A DNA stretch of 64,000 bases from Panax quinquefolius (GCA_020205615.1 CM035165.1:90024005-90088004), one strand, 5' to 3'. Positions 10,690 through 22,919 are shown, counted from the stretch's first letter. Notes: a model not told the origin generated them from the sequence alone. Translations and numbers: made by a program.

Positions 10690-12445
10690 CCTTTTAAAAA
10701 TCACGATGGTTGTGAAAATGATGGGAAAAATGAAAAATCTTATATTCAATTAATCCACACAATTTGAGTCAAGTGAATTTGAGGAAAATTTATTCCTAGA
10801 AAATCACCTAGTGATTTTTTGGACCAACCTATTAAAGTAAACTTGATCCAAAAATTGTCCGTGAACTAAGATAAATAAAAATAAACTCATGATTGAAGAT
10901 GATCCAATTAATTTTTTCTTAAATCACCTTTACCAAAATTGGGATGAATCTGAATATTTAGATAAGGTCAATGAGATGTTGTAATCCACTATAAATAAGT
11001 CAACTAAATTAGAACATGTATTTGAACCAATTCGATCTTCCATCTTTTGAACATGTTAGTTAAAGTTTTCTTGAGGTAGGCTTTAAGCATAACTGTGATA
11101 AATTTTTTGGTTATTTTCAATTTTCTAGACCTTTTGAAAATCATGTAAAGTTTACACTCACTTACCCATTTGTATAATTCATTTATAGTTACATACTTTT
11201 TAGGATTTATGAAATTCGTAGGTATGTATATTTATTTTTTTTACCAAATTTTATTGCAGAATAAATGTCCCACATACAAGGTACAATTCTTTCATTTCTT
11301 TGTTCACTATTTTTTATTTCCATACATTAAGGAAAATGCATGATTTAGATCACTGGGGGCGTTTGTTTGTATTATTGTATTTTTTTTTTCTTTTTTAGGA
11401 AAATATAGTAAAAAAACAAAAAATTAAAAAAATTTAAAAATTTTGTTTGACTTTTTATGAGTTGAATTAATTCTAATTAATGTATGTGGAGCAAAAATTC
11501 ATGAGTAAGATTGAAAGATTTAGAACACTTGAACCTTTGATTAGATACACAATCTTAGTTTGAAATACTATTTAGAATAAAATTGATTTCATATGTATTT
11601 TTGCACGGTCACAGTAATTCTTAGTTGTGTTGGTATAAACTGTGAGTCGAGAAATTTCAAAAAAGAAAAGAAAAGAAAAAATATTGAAAAAATAGAAAAA
11701 AAAAATAACTGCTTTAATATCCATTGAACGAAATAACTGTGTATCCAAGTCTAAGGAAGTATTGATATTCACGCTGAAAAATTGTGATGGATAAAAGCAA
11801 CTTGACTAGTCTAATTTTTTGGCTTTTGTTACTCGAGTTAGTAAGCTCTTAGGGTTTTCTCTACATCTTGTGCCCTAAAAGTCAACTGATTTGGGAGTCA
11901 TTGGTCCAACGCTCGTTATATGGATAACTCTGAAAAGCCTAAGAAAAAGTAGCATTGCACATGTCAAGGAAAAAAAGTCAAATAAGAAAAAAAATCAAAA
12001 AAGAAGAAAAAAAAGAAAAAAAATAAGTTTACTTGATTTTCATGGTAATAATTCATACTAAGAGTTACATCACATACACAATGCATGCATCACATGGAAC
12101 TAATTTTATGAAGATGGTGATTGAGTATTTTTGATAAGGTGAAAGTTCAAATTTTAATTTAATCTTGTTTATGTATAATGCCCATGTATACTTAGAAATT
12201 TTCTTTCAATTTCATAATTTGTTGAACTCAAAAATATTTAAATATTAAACTTTATGAGTATATTCACTGCAAACCCTCACGAGACACAACTCTTCCACTT
12301 CGGATAATCTTGGAGTTTAAAGGCTTGTTGCACATGTTAAGTGCAATCGTGTTTCCTAAGAAAATGCGGTAGTTTAGGTTTTTGGTTTTATTTTATTTTA
12401 TTTTTATGTTAGTCGAGGACGAACAAAAGCTAGGTATGAGGTATT
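10690..12445 (+). other. Probable 3' non-coding internal region of an Athila/Tat-like gypsy relic
   Basis: AT-rich and without a usable reading frame. It ends with AGTCGAGGACGAACAAAAG and a short purine-rich run directly before an LTR that starts TGATAAACAC. I recall a conserved GTCGAGGACGA-type word before the 3' LTR of Athila/Tat-type gypsy elements, which is the only basis for the family name. A purine-rich low-complexity run (AAAAAGAAG type) is at about 11965-12030. No env-like or pol sequence could be recognised. Confidence 0.45.
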
Positions 12446-12743
12446 TGATAAACACATTAATTATACATTTTAATATTCCCATATTAATTATTATATATGT
12501 TTATTTTATTTAGCTAATATATTTTATTTTATTTTGTAGGATTTATCTTGGTGAATAAGTAAAAATATAAGAGTTTTTAAAGATGAAAAATGACTCTTGG
12601 AGGATTATCATGAAGAAGTTGAAGTCAAGTTGGAGATAAAGAGATTAAAGCACAAAAAGAATACCAAGTTTAATGTATTAATATTGGGTTGCAATTCATT
12701 TGTGGTTATAAATATGTCTTTTGTTTTAGAGAGAAAGGGGAGA
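12446..12743 (+). repeat. Athila/Tat-like LTR, 5' part
   Basis: It begins TGATAAACACATTAATTATA and runs to GGGGAGA, where a TGTGATGCCCCC LTR terminus interrupts it. The sequence continues at 28453 with AAGGAGATGAATT. The continuity is supported by the inverted copy at 29131-29995, which reads through the junction without interruption. Confidence 0.7.
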
Positions 12744-13251
12744 TGTGATGCCCCCAAATTTGCGTCTAAACCACACCCAAAACTACTTGGGTCGCTAAAA
12801 ACAACACTACAGACAAACATGAATTTTTCTATTTACAACTATTATTACAACAACAGTATTCACACAACAAAATCAATAAAACTCTACATAAAGGTACAAT
12901 CAATAACTGTTTTAGGGATTAAAATATTTGGAAAATGCTCAAGGATACATTCGTACATGGGAAGACATGTTTCTAAGTTATAATAGATATCATAGGACTT
13001 GAGAATTAACCTTGGTTGACCCAATAAACCCCAAAGAAGAACGAGAAGATTACTATAATGATCATTCCAATGTTGTGCATCTTCTTGCCATATAATTATC
13101 TCCATTGTGTCAAACAAAGGATTATATTCGAACTATACTCCAAAATTATATAGATAGTGCTTATAGATATAGTCAGCAAGTGGATGCGCAAAACTACATT
13201 TTATGGCAACATGATTTTGTATGTGGTCGAATATCTTGTCTAATAGGTACT
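12744..13251 (-). repeat. Minus-strand LTR terminus, fragment
   Basis: Read on the minus strand it ends CAAATTTGGGGGCATCACA, the GGGGGCRTCACA type of chromovirus LTR end. Only about 0.5 kb is present before a second LTR terminus at 13252. The start of this LTR was not found separately. It may be a truncated older copy, or the distal part of a compound insertion whose other end is at 28452. No coding content. Confidence 0.55.
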
Positions 13252-13523
13252 TGTGACGCTCCCAAATTCGGGTCCACACCACCCTATTTGGTTCATCAAA
13301 ATCAATTAGTAAAATATCATATAACATACGACACACACTTTAAGTTCTCAGTTAAATTATTGCCACACTATTTTGATAACTTAACGAGATAATCCACTAA
13401 CTCGGACCATTACTCAACTCCCAGACTAGTCTCAGCTACACTTTCATTTTCTGATAAGAAAAATGGAACAAAAAGGAAAAGGGTGAGCACAAATAACCCA
13501 ATAAAGAATATCATGACTAATAT
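13252..13523 (-). repeat. Minus-strand chromovirus LTR D, 3' end part
   Basis: Read on the minus strand it ends CCGAATTTGGGAGCGTCACA and contains the box of the TTGTGCTCACCC type and a CAG acceptor-like site (13451-13453). It is interrupted at 13523 by a plus-strand LTR (TSD AATAT) and resumes at 26230. The two pieces together give an LTR of about 2.5 kb. Confidence 0.7.
13519..13523. repeat. Target-site duplication AATAT, left copy
   Basis: It matches 26225-26229 exactly and flanks solo LTR B1. The LTR terminus has decayed from TG to TA, so the duplication is what defines the boundary. Confidence 0.7.
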
Positions 13524-13593
13524 TATAATACCCAATAAAATAAAAAATAAAATATTAAAGTACGCTTTAAAATATTTAATTGGACTTTTCTTA
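13524..13593 (+). repeat. Solo LTR B1, left fragment
   Basis: It begins TATAATACCCAATAAAAT, which I read as a decayed TGTAACACCC start (two transitions). It is cut by insertion of Tk2 and continues at 24253. The joined LTR would be about 2.0 kb. Confidence 0.65.
13589..13593. repeat. Target-site duplication TCTTA, left copy
   Basis: It is identical to 24248-24252 and proves that 13594-24247 inserted as one unit. Confidence 0.92.
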
Positions 13594-13872
13594 TGTGACG
13601 CCCCCAAAATAGGTATACATCACCTATTCTGAGTCGTCAAATACATGGCACAGAATACAAATACAACTTAATTATACAACTGTCGTGTAAAGGACGACAA
13701 AATATAAGCTGTGAGTTTTAATACAAATATTGTCGTCTAGACAATATACAAACTCAAATTCAATATTATTACATTTATTTTCCACTATTTCACTAAATAG
13801 TGAGGACTACTAATGCTATCATCATCGTCCGTCACCCGCAGGTTCCGACTAGTCCTCGCTACGTTCTCATTT

Positions 13873-15018
13873 CTGGAGAGAACAATAAAAAAAAAAGGGT
13901 GAGCTCAACTAGCCCAGTAGAAAATATTATGACTAAGATAATACAGAATATATTATCGTTAGCCTTCAACAATGTTAAACTGATACAATATAACAACCAT
14001 CAAGTTTAACTGCAGCGGAACAAGCAATCTATTAAAAGAGTCAAGTAGAGAATAAAATCTACTATCTTTGATGATTTAAAAGGTTTTTCATCACTTTTAT
14101 CGCTGGGACTCAGCTTAATAAATAATCCACATCATCGAATCACCCTTGCACTACGGCCAAGGATATTCTTTAGTATCACGACCACAATTATCCATGCACT
14201 ACGGGCCAAGAATATAAGTGTATTCAATAATGGTCATGATCATGCCAACAACTGTCCATCAATGCTCTACGGGCCAATGAGGACTTTTTCCACATCATTT
14301 GTAACATTACGGTCATGATTACATCGAATAATCCCTGGTCATAATCATACCAAGTCCATCTATGCACTATAAGCCATAGATGACTTTTAACAAAATATAT
14401 ACATGAGGATGATGACAATGATATAAGAATTCAATAAAACAAGTTCAAGAAGTAATTTATCCAGGAACTAATAACGTCCAAATTGTCAACATGATACTGC
14501 TTTGTAGAGTAAAATTCAAGAATGCTCAGAAAAATATTTCCATGAAAAGATACTGGATGAAGCGCAAATATCAAGGATATTCCACTAATTTCATGGAGTA
14601 TAGAAGTCAAAACTTTAACCAACTGAGTATAATAAGGAATGGAATAACAAAAGAAATCACCGGGCATGCGATGAAGGCAGACATGTAGGTTATTCCAACT
14701 GAATAATAAATAACGGAATCGGATTCGAAAGCGTAAAATACATGAGCATGTGATATTCCAACAGAATAATAAAGAGCGGAACCAGTCCGGCAGAAAACGC
14801 ATCTGATGTGAGGATATTCCAACAGAATAATAAAGACGGAACCAGTTCCGGTGTAGAACGCACAAACAGGATGTTCCCACATAATAATAAAGAATGGAAC
14901 AACAGAAGAATTTCACCAAGTATAGGGTAGCCCGTGTATACAGGTTATTCCAACAGAATAATAAAGGATGGAATAACAGAAGTTCTCTTCATGGATAGAA
15001 AGAAATAATACTCCCTAC
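13873..15018 (-). other. Putative intron inside the Tk2 3' LTR
   Basis: GT at 15018-15017 after CTAAAG. The 3' end is a long pyrimidine run and TTGTTCTCTCCAG. Upstream of it lie GGGCTAGTTGAGCTCACCC and GGCTAACGATAA, which fits a plant branch site. Confidence 0.5.
14660..14990 (-). repeat. Minisatellite in Tk2 3' LTR, about 58-bp unit
   Basis: About five imperfect units with the core ATTCCAACAGAATAATAAAG (plus-strand reading) followed by a GGAACCAG and an AAAACGCAT segment. The equivalent array in the 5' LTR is at 22385-22745. Confidence 0.8.
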
Positions 15019-15145
15019 CTTTAGAAAAACTGGATACTGGAATAGTGAGGTAGCAGACTTCTCTTATTCTTTCTATAATTTCTCTTTATAATAATCGCTC
15101 TAAAGCTTTTGTGAATTGGTGAAAAATGAAGGAAGAATGAGCTTC

Positions 15146-15153
15146 TATTTATA
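15146..15153 (-). promoter_or_regulatory. TATA box of Tk2 3' LTR
   Basis: TATTTATA on the plus strand, TATAAATA on the coding strand, followed by GAAGCTCATTCTTCC as in the sister LTRs. Confidence 0.7.
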
Positions 15154-16483
15154 GAAAATTATAGTTTCGATAATTGCACGTTTTGTAGCTCAAAAAATTA
15201 CAGTACAATACCTCCAACTTTTCCTTTATTTTTAATTTAGTCATGGAAGTATTATCAATCTTGCACCAACTCTCCTAATAGTAAATAATGTGATTCAATA
15301 GTAAATTATGTGAATCAATAGTTCTAGACATGTGAAAATACGAATTACAGTATAGTACCTCCATCTATACCTCCATTTTTAACTTAGTCATGCAAGTATT
15401 ATCAATCTTGCACCAACTCCCCTAATAGTAACATGAATGTGAAACAATAGTATAAACATGTGAACAAATAGTTATAATCATGTGGAATAATAGCAATTAA
15501 TTGCTCATTTATCCGGTTAGATACCCGATTGGTCAATATAACCTCCAGACATCAATTATTATCGAAATAATTGTCGATTTTCACTAACACAAATAATTCC
15601 AACACAATGAAACCATTTTTATCAAAAATATAAATTTTGAAATTTTGAAGTTTGACTTTTCTTGAAAAAAGTCAACTGTGAATTTTTTGACCAAATAGTG
15701 AATTACGGAAAATTTTGTGTTTATAGACTATTTTTACTAATTTCATCGTTAGGACTCAAATATCACGTCTGCGTCTCCAAATTCAACTCGAACACAACTT
15801 CAATTTTAATAACATTCATCATTAATATTATAACTCACAATATTTATCAACCAGTCGTCGCTCCAGGAAAGAGGGGTTTTCAATAAGGATTTCTCCCTAT
15901 CATGGCCAGCAATTAGGTGACCAAACCTCTCCTCGATGTAACTTCTAGACATTGTAAATATTATAATTTAATAATATGAATAACTTTGTCGTCTCAATTA
16001 TTGATTTAATAAAATAACATATTATGCAGATGATACTATGACAATAATCGAATCAATAATATGAGAGATATGATGCAGCAATTACTGTAGCAATAATTGA
16101 GTATAACTGAGTGACTTATAACGTAAGCATCAATAATCAATACCATGTGCTACTATGCTACCACGCGTATTACTCTATTTTTACTACTGGGTAGTTCAGC
16201 AGTTAACGGTAAAACTTCCGCCGTTATTTTCATAAAGTATTTTTGTCGTTTTCTCAATCCGACAATAATTCCGTTGTGGGGGTCCACCAATGATTGTCAG
16301 TTGTTATACGAATATTCCTGTTAAAACGAATATTCCCGGACCAATCGAATATTATATAATAACTTGCGTACTTTGCAAAATTTGTAAATATTACCCACAA
16401 CTATTATATCAAATCCACACCATAATATTCAAAAATATATTTCGAGAAAATTTAATCTTTATTCAAAAAGTTGGGGTCTTACA

Positions 16484-16493
16484 ACCTCCCCTT
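16484..16493 (-). other. Polypurine tract of Tk2
   Basis: On the minus strand AAGGGGAGGT lies between the pol stop and the TGTAAGACC start of the 3' LTR. Confidence 0.8.
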
Positions 16494-16494
16494 C

Positions 16495-17599
16495 TTATGA
16501 AATTTCGTCCTCGAAATTAGGGTGCGTACCTGGTATGTTGAGGAGGTGAGGATACTTTGATTTTATTTCAGATTCTAACTCCCAGGTCATTTCCTCAACA
16601 TCGTGGTTTCTCCACAAAACTTTGACTTGAGGTATAATCTTGGAGCGTAGAATATGTTCCTTCTTATCCAAGATTTTAACAGGAACCTCTTCATACGTTA
16701 AATCTTCCTCTATTTCGTCCGGTTCTAACTCAATAATGTGGTTCGGGTCTTTTACATATTTACGTAACATGGATATGAGAAAAACGTTATGAACACGAGA
16801 CATACTTGGCAGTAACGCAAGTCTATAGGCCACGGTTCCTACTCGATCGAGGATTAAAAATGGGCCAATGAATCGAGGATTGAGCTTTCCTCTCTTTCCA
16901 AATCTTATAACTCCTTTCCATGGAGCAACACGTAACAACACATGATCTCCAATATCGAATTCTACGTCCTTTTGATGAAGATCTGCATAACTCTTTTGTC
17001 GATCTTGTGAGGTTTTTATACGTTGTTGGATCATTTGAATCTTTTCCCTAGTCATACGTACCAACTCTGGTCCCAACAACGTTGCTTCACCAACCTCATC
17101 CTAGCATACTGGAGAACGACACTTTCTTCTATACAACGCCTCAAATGGAGCCATGCCAATACTTGCTTGATAACTGTTGTTGTAGGAAAACTCCACCAAT
17201 GGTAAGAACTTGTCCTAACTTCCATTGAAGTCAAGGACATAGAGTCTTAATAAATCTTCAAGAGTTTGAATAGTCCTCTCGATTCGCCGTCATTCGAGGA
17301 TGATATGCCGAAAGCTAAATCGTAAATTCGCGCCCATAGCTTTTTGCAAACTAACCCAAAATCTTGAAGTGAATCTTGGGTCTCGATCAAAAACTATGGA
17401 TCTTTGGCATACCATGCAATCTTACAACCTCGTTTATGTACATACTGAGCAAGATGTTCAAGTGTATAAGTTTCTCAGATCGATAAAAAATGAGCGGACT
17501 TGGTCAATCTATCAACAATGACCCAAATCGCATCTATGCCTTGAGAAACTTTGGGAAGGCGAAGAATGAAATCCATGGTAATGTGCTCCCACTTCCATT
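16495..17599 (-). pseudogene. int: Tk2 integrase core and chromodomain-like tail, disrupted
   Basis: The last frame, 16495-17079, is open for 194 codons and holds the C-terminal integrase module: KSYADLHQKDVEFDIGDHV, RFGKRGKLNPRFIGPF, SMSRVHNVFLISMLRKY, then the chromodomain-like VKVLWRNHDVEEMTWELE. Upstream, in other frames, the DDE core is readable as [14 protein letters not shown] and a DRDPRFTS stretch (about 17380-17410), and an [13 protein letters not shown] helix near 17250. Stops and frameshifts (near 17215, 17100 and 17600) disconnect the core from both neighbours. An intact protein would join element DNA into the chromosome, with the tail biasing the target. Confidence 0.88.
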
Positions 17600-18889
17600 C
17601 TAGATTTTAAGTGGTTGCAATGGACCTTTTGGTACTTGATGCTCCGCTTTAACTCGTTGACAAATTAGACACCTTGAGATAAATAACGCTATCTCTCTCT
17701 TCATATTGCTCCACCAAAATGTATGACGAAGATCACGATACATTTTGGTACTCCCAGGATGGATTGCAAACGGTGTGTTGTGTGCCTCCATCATGATTTT
17801 ATACTTTAAATCAGGGTCGTTAGGAACACAAAGTCTGGAGTTGACTCGAAGTATTCCTTCTTCATCGATTCTTGCTTCCGGCATAGCACCTCTTTGCACT
17901 TTCTTCCTCATACGCATCAGCTCCAGATCTGTAACTTGAGCAACTTTAACTTTATCAATTAAAGTCGGTTCTACTCGTATATTCGCCATCATCACATGGG
18001 TCCCTAGAGTTTTTAACTCTATCTCCATCCTTTGCAAGTCACACAAAATGGGCTTTTGTGTTGTGATTATTGCACTCGTACCCGCATATGATCTTCTACT
18101 CAATGCGTCAGCTACCACGTTCGCTTTTCTAGGATGGTATTGGATGGTATGATCATAATCTTTCAATAGTTCCAGCCAACGTCGTTGTCGCATGTTGAGT
18201 TCCTTTTGAGTGAAGAAATATTTGAGGCTTTTATGATCCGTAAAGATCTCCACTTTCTCTCCATACAAGTAATGCCTCCAAATTTTAAGTGCGAAGACAA
18301 CAGCTACCAACTTTAGATCATGAGTAGGATAATTCATCTCATATTCTTTGAGTTGTCTTGAGGCATAGGCTATGACTTTCCCATGTTGCATGAGAACACA
18401 TCCTAACCCTTTGCCCGAAGCATCACTATAGATGACAAATCCCTCCGAACCAGATGGTATTGTCAGAACAGGTGTTGAAATGAGTCTCCTTTTGATTTCT
18501 TGAAAACTCTTCTCACATTCCTCGCTCCAACCGAACTTTGTATCTTTCCGAGTCAGCTGAGTTAATGGAGTAACGATTCGAGAAAATCCTTCCATGAATC
18601 TCCGATAATAACCAGCTAAACCTAGAAAGCTACGTACTTCTCTCACTGATTTGGGTTGTTCCGAGCTTTGAATAGCTTCAATCTTTGCCGGGTCAACGGA
18701 TATTCCATGACTTGATACTACGTGCCCAAGGAATGCTACTTCCTCAAGCCAGAACTCGCATTTCTTTAACTTGGCATAAAGCTTATATTCACGAAGCTTT
18801 TGGAGTATCAGCCTCAAGTGTTGCTCATGATCTTCACGGCTGGAATAAATAAGGATGTCATCAATAAAGACGACCACAAAGTGATCCAA
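17600..18889 (-). pseudogene. pol: Tk2 RT end, RNase H and integrase zinc domain (429-codon open frame)
   Basis: This is the longest open frame in the window. It opens at the RT catalytic box ([12 protein letters not shown], first 20 codons), then the RT thumb ([29 protein letters not shown]). RNase H follows at about residues 130-250: [32 protein letters not shown]. The RNase H glutamate is changed: HDLKL replaces HDLEL, Lys codon at 18311-18313. The integrase HHCC domain is at about residues 370-415, with [12 protein letters not shown] and [11 protein letters not shown]. It ends at a stop just before the DDE core. The catalytic loss plus the frameshifts on both sides make it a pseudogene despite its length. 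Confidence 0.9.
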
Positions 18890-20029
18890 ATATTCCTTGA
18901 ATACTCAGTTCATCATATCCATGAAGGCAGCAGGAGCATTAGTCAATCCAAAAGACATGACTAAGAATTCATAATGCCCGTCATCGAAGTTCGAAGGCGT
19001 CTTTGGAATATCCTCGCTTTTAACCTTCGGTGATGATATCAAAACGAAGATCGATCTTTGAAAAAATTGTGCTCCTTTGTAAATCGATCAAACAGTCATC
19101 AATACGTGGCAATGGGTACCTATTTTTGATGGTGACATGATTCAACTCCCGATAATCAATACAAAGTCGCATACTCCCATCTTTCTTCTTCATGAATAGA
19201 AACAGGAGCACCCCGAGGAGACGTCTTAGGACTAATGAAACCAATGTCTAACAATTCACGCAATTGGGTCTTTAACTCCTCGAAGTTCAATAGAGTCATT
19301 CGATATGGGGCTTTGGAAATGGGTTTTGTACCGGGGTTCAAGGTCGATACAAAATTCAACTTCACGCCTGGGGTAGCCATGAAGTTCTTCTTGGAATACG
19401 TCGGAAATTTATTAACAATAGAAATATCCTTCAAATCGGCGTATTTTTGTTTAAATCGTGATATGAGCTAAGAAAGCTTGACATCCATTTTTCAATAAGC
19501 GAATATCTTTATGGCTTCAGATAACCGTGATTGATTTTAATGGTTTGGTCGCTTGAATTCGTATAATAGGTTTATTAGGAATATGATGAAAGCTAACAAC
19601 CTTACGAAAATAATCAATTTTAGCATGATGAGTAGTTAACCAATCAATCCCTAGAATCACGTCAAATGCAAGTATTTTAAGGAGATAAGATCGACGGGTA
19701 AAAAGTGCGATTCTTGATTTGAATCAAACAAGACTTATAAATAGTGGATGTAATGAAGGTTTCTCCTAATGGAGTTTCAACAGATAAGTCAAAGTCTAAT
19801 TTCTCCGGAGTCAAATTTAAACGTTGAGCGCAAGTAGGAGAAATAAAAGAATGGGTAGAACCGTTATCAAATAAGGTATAGACCTCACTAGAGTTTATGA
19901 TAAGCTTACCCGTGATGACCTCGTTTGGGTTCCTTGCTTTCTGGGAGGTCACAACAAATGTTCTCCCTTGCACCACCGGCTTTGACTTTTCTGGGATGAC
20001 CTTTGGTGCCTCCATCCTAGCTGAACTTG
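18890..20029 (-). pseudogene. pol: Tk2 protease and N-terminal reverse transcriptase, disrupted
   Basis: The protease segment (about 19677-20015) reads VYTLFDNGSTHSFIS. The catalytic DTG has become DNG (19860-19868), which should abolish activity because the Thr is nearly invariant in retropepsins. After it come the VILGIDWLTTHHAK region near 19640 and LLKNGCQAFLAH near 19475, then RT fingers: [28 protein letters not shown] and FSKIDLRFD at about 19030-19195. A frameshift or small deletion near 19020 and further frameshifts near 19155-19240 and 19470 break the frame. The order is that of an ordinary gypsy pol. Confidence 0.87.
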
Positions 20030-21132
20030 TCTTCGGTGAACGACAAAATCAGGCTAGGTGACCTTCTCTTCCACAATTATAACACGCTTTGGATGGCATC
20101 GCGCAGTTTGGACTGATATGTCCCTCCCCTCCGCATTTGAAGCATATGATAGGTGGTCGTTCTCCTTCCTTAACCACGGTTGCTGGTGTTGACGTCTTTC
20201 CATCATTGTTAAATCTCCTTTTCTTGAAATGTCCATTTTTATTGTCATGGCCATGATTACCACCGAAGTGGTTACCATTTCTGGCATGTTGATTCCCTAC
20301 ACGTTTGTTGTCACGCTCAGATGGATTTGTTACCTACGTAGTATTTTCATGTTGTCATTTACCGCTTTCTCGTGGTTGCGTTGACTCGTTATCGCGCTCC
20401 AATAACTGAGCCCTATTTACAACATCTGAGTACAAACATAGTTTATGAGAAATAAGATATTGACGTATCTTCAGTTTCAAACCTCTTAAAAACATTCGCG
20501 TCATTCGCTCCTCATTATCGACCAAATGGGATGCAAATCGGGATAAGTCTGCAAATTTAGCCTCGTATTGCGATACGGTCATATTGTTTTGTTCCAACTT
20601 GATAAACTCTACCTCCTTCATGTGGCGAATACTTTCGGGAAAGTACTTGTCGTTGAATGACTCTTGGAACTTCTCCCAAGACATCTTGAGTGAGTGAGTC
20701 AGGTTGATGCGTTTCTGATTCCCACCAAGAATCCGCCTCTTTACGCAACATAAAGGTGGCGAAGGGAACCTTTTGTTCCTCGGAGCATCCCAAAACATCA
20801 AATATCTTGGTGATCTACTTTATCCACGCTTCTGCCTTAAGTGGTTTTGGCTCTCCAATAAACTCCGGTGGTCCCAACTCCTTGAACTGTTTAGCGGTGA
20901 CCGTCCGAGAGTTTGGAGTGTTTCCACCTGTATTTTGGACAGGAGACGCTCTCGCCTGATGTTGCATGAATTGCATGAAGCCTCGGAACATTCCATCGTT
21001 CATCATTTGGTCAGTGTTATTGTTTGTATGAGGATTGTCGCCTTCCTGATGCACATTGTCCTGGTTATTGATCTATGGAGACTCAACGGTCTCCTGTGCT
21101 CCATTGATGTTCTCAACATTCTCGGATGCCAT
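20030..21132 (-). pseudogene. gag: Tk2 gag, disrupted
   Basis: The ATG at 21132 opens MASENVENINGAQET, as in Tk1. Capsid words include FRGFMQFMQHQARASPVQN, KELGPPEFIGEPKP and a WEKFQESFNDKYFPES stretch, followed by AKFADLSRFASHLV and LKLKIRQYLISHKL (about 20450-20560). Frames change near 20800 and 20700. Two zinc knuckles lie at about 20103-20144 and 20050-20096. The first keeps the CCHC spacing. A TAG-type stop interrupts the second near 20055. Gag forms the particle and binds element RNA. Confidence 0.85.
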
Positions 21133-21301
21133 TTTCAAATACTGCCACAAAACAAGGGTTAATTGACATGAAACATATTATCCCTACACTCTGCCTGACC
21201 AATTTAATACCAAATAAACTTAGGTAGGTCATAGTAGCGAAGGAATTCTCCGTCTCTCCCCTCCTAGTTCTAGTCTCACATCTTATGGGGATCATATCCT
21301 A

Positions 21302-21316
21302 AGCTTTGATATTAAC
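21302..21316 (-). other. Primer-binding site of Tk2 (degenerate, iMet type)
   Basis: On the minus strand GTTAATATCAAAGCT follows the 5' LTR. It is a decayed TGGTATCAGAGC. Confidence 0.7.
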
Positions 21317-22384
21317 TGTGACGCCCCCAAAATAGGTATACATCACCTATTTCGAAGTCGTCAAAACAAGGTATGTAATACAAATACAACTTAATTATAC
21401 AACTGTCGTGTAAAGTACGACAAAACATAAGCTGTGAGTTTTAATACAAATATTGTCGTCTAGACAATATAAAAACTCAAATTCAATATTATTACATTTA
21501 TTTTCCACTATTTTACTAAATAGTGAGGACTACTAATGCTATCATATGGTCCGTCACTCCGTTCCCTGACTAGTCCCTGCTACGTTCTCATTTCCTGTAG
21601 AGAACAATAAAAGTAAAAGGGTGAGCTCAACTAGCCCAGTAGGAAATATTATGACTAAGATAATGCAGAATATATTATCGTTAGCCTTCAACAGTGTTAA
21701 ACTGATACAATATATCAACCATCAAGTTTAACTGCAGCGGAACAAGCAATCCATTAAAAGAGTCAAGTAGAGAATAAAATCTACTATCTTTTATGATTTA
21801 AAAGGTTTTTCATCACTTTTATCGTTGGGACTCAGCTTAATAAATAATCCACATCATCTAATCACCCCTGCACTACGGCCAAGGATATTCTTTAGTATCA
21901 CGACCACAATTATCCATGCACTACGGGCCAAGAATATTTGTGTATTCAATAATGGTCATGATCATACCAACAACTGTCCATCAATGCTCTACGGGCCAAT
22001 GAGGACTATTTCCACATCATTTGTAACATTACGGTCATGATTACACCGAATAATCCCTGGTCATAATCATACCAAGTCCATCTATGCACTATAGGCGACA
22101 GATGACTTTTAACAAAATATAAACATGAGGATGATGACAATGATATAAGAATTCAATAAAATAAGTTCAAGAATTAATTTATTCAGGAGCTAATAACGTC
22201 CAAATTGTCAACATGATACTGATTTATAGAGTAAAATTCAAGAATGCTCAGAAAAATATTTCCATGAAAAGATACTGGATGAAGCGCAAATATCAAGGAT
22301 ATTCCACTAATTTCATGGAGTATAGAAGTCAAAACTTTAACCAACTGAGTATAATAATGAAAGGAATAACAAAAGAAATCACCA

Positions 22385-22745
22385 AGCATGCGATAGACCG
22401 CACATGCAGGTTATTCCAACAAAATAATAAATAATCGAATCAGTCCGGCGAAAAAACGCATGCATATGAAATTCAACAGAATAATAAAAGGCGGAATCAG
22501 TCCGGCAGAAAACGCATGAACACGATATTCCAACAGAATAATAAAGACGGAACCAGTCCGTAAAAAATGCATGACATGGATATTCCAATGTAATAATAAA
22601 GAGCGGAACCAGTCCGGTAAAACGCATGCACAGGATGTTCCCACGAATGATAAAGAATGGAACAACAGAAGAATTTCACCAAGTATAGGGTAGCCCGCGT
22701 ATACAGGTTATTCCAACAAAATAATAAAGGATGGAATAACAGAAA
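22385..22745 (-). repeat. Minisatellite in Tk2 5' LTR, about 55-bp unit
   Basis: Five to six units with the core ATTCCAACAGAATAATAAAG on the plus strand. Compared with the 3' LTR of the same element the unit sequence and number differ, so the array has changed since insertion. Confidence 0.8.
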
Positions 22746-22911
22746 TTCTATTCATGGATAAGAAAGAAAATAATACTCCCTACCTTTAGAAAAAGCGGAT
22801 CTTTGGAATAGTGAGGTAAAGAGACTTTCTTCTTCTTTCTATAATTTCTCTCTATAATAATCGCTCTAAAGCTTATGTGAATTGGTGAGAAATGAAGGAA
22901 GAATGAGCTTC

Positions 22912-22919
22912 TATTTATA
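22912..22919 (-). promoter_or_regulatory. TATA box of Tk2 5' LTR
   Basis: TATTTATA on the plus strand (coding TATAAATA). This would be the promoter for the Tk2 transcript. Confidence 0.72.

Larger units (their letters stand above)
13594..16483 (-). repeat. 3' LTR of Tk2
   Basis: On the minus strand it runs from TGTAAGACCCCAACTTTT (16483) to GGGGGCGTCACA (13594). The U3 box is at about 15860-15935, the TATA box at 15146-15153, a donor-like AAAG|GTAGGG at 15019/15018 and an acceptor CCAG at 13873-13875. The stem-loop array is at 14130-14370, the minisatellite at 14660-14990. Confidence 0.94.

Noticed and set aside
12597..13117. Several frames of 70-128 codons
   Set aside because: They span the junction between the Athila-like LTR and a minus-strand LTR end and have no recognisable motif.
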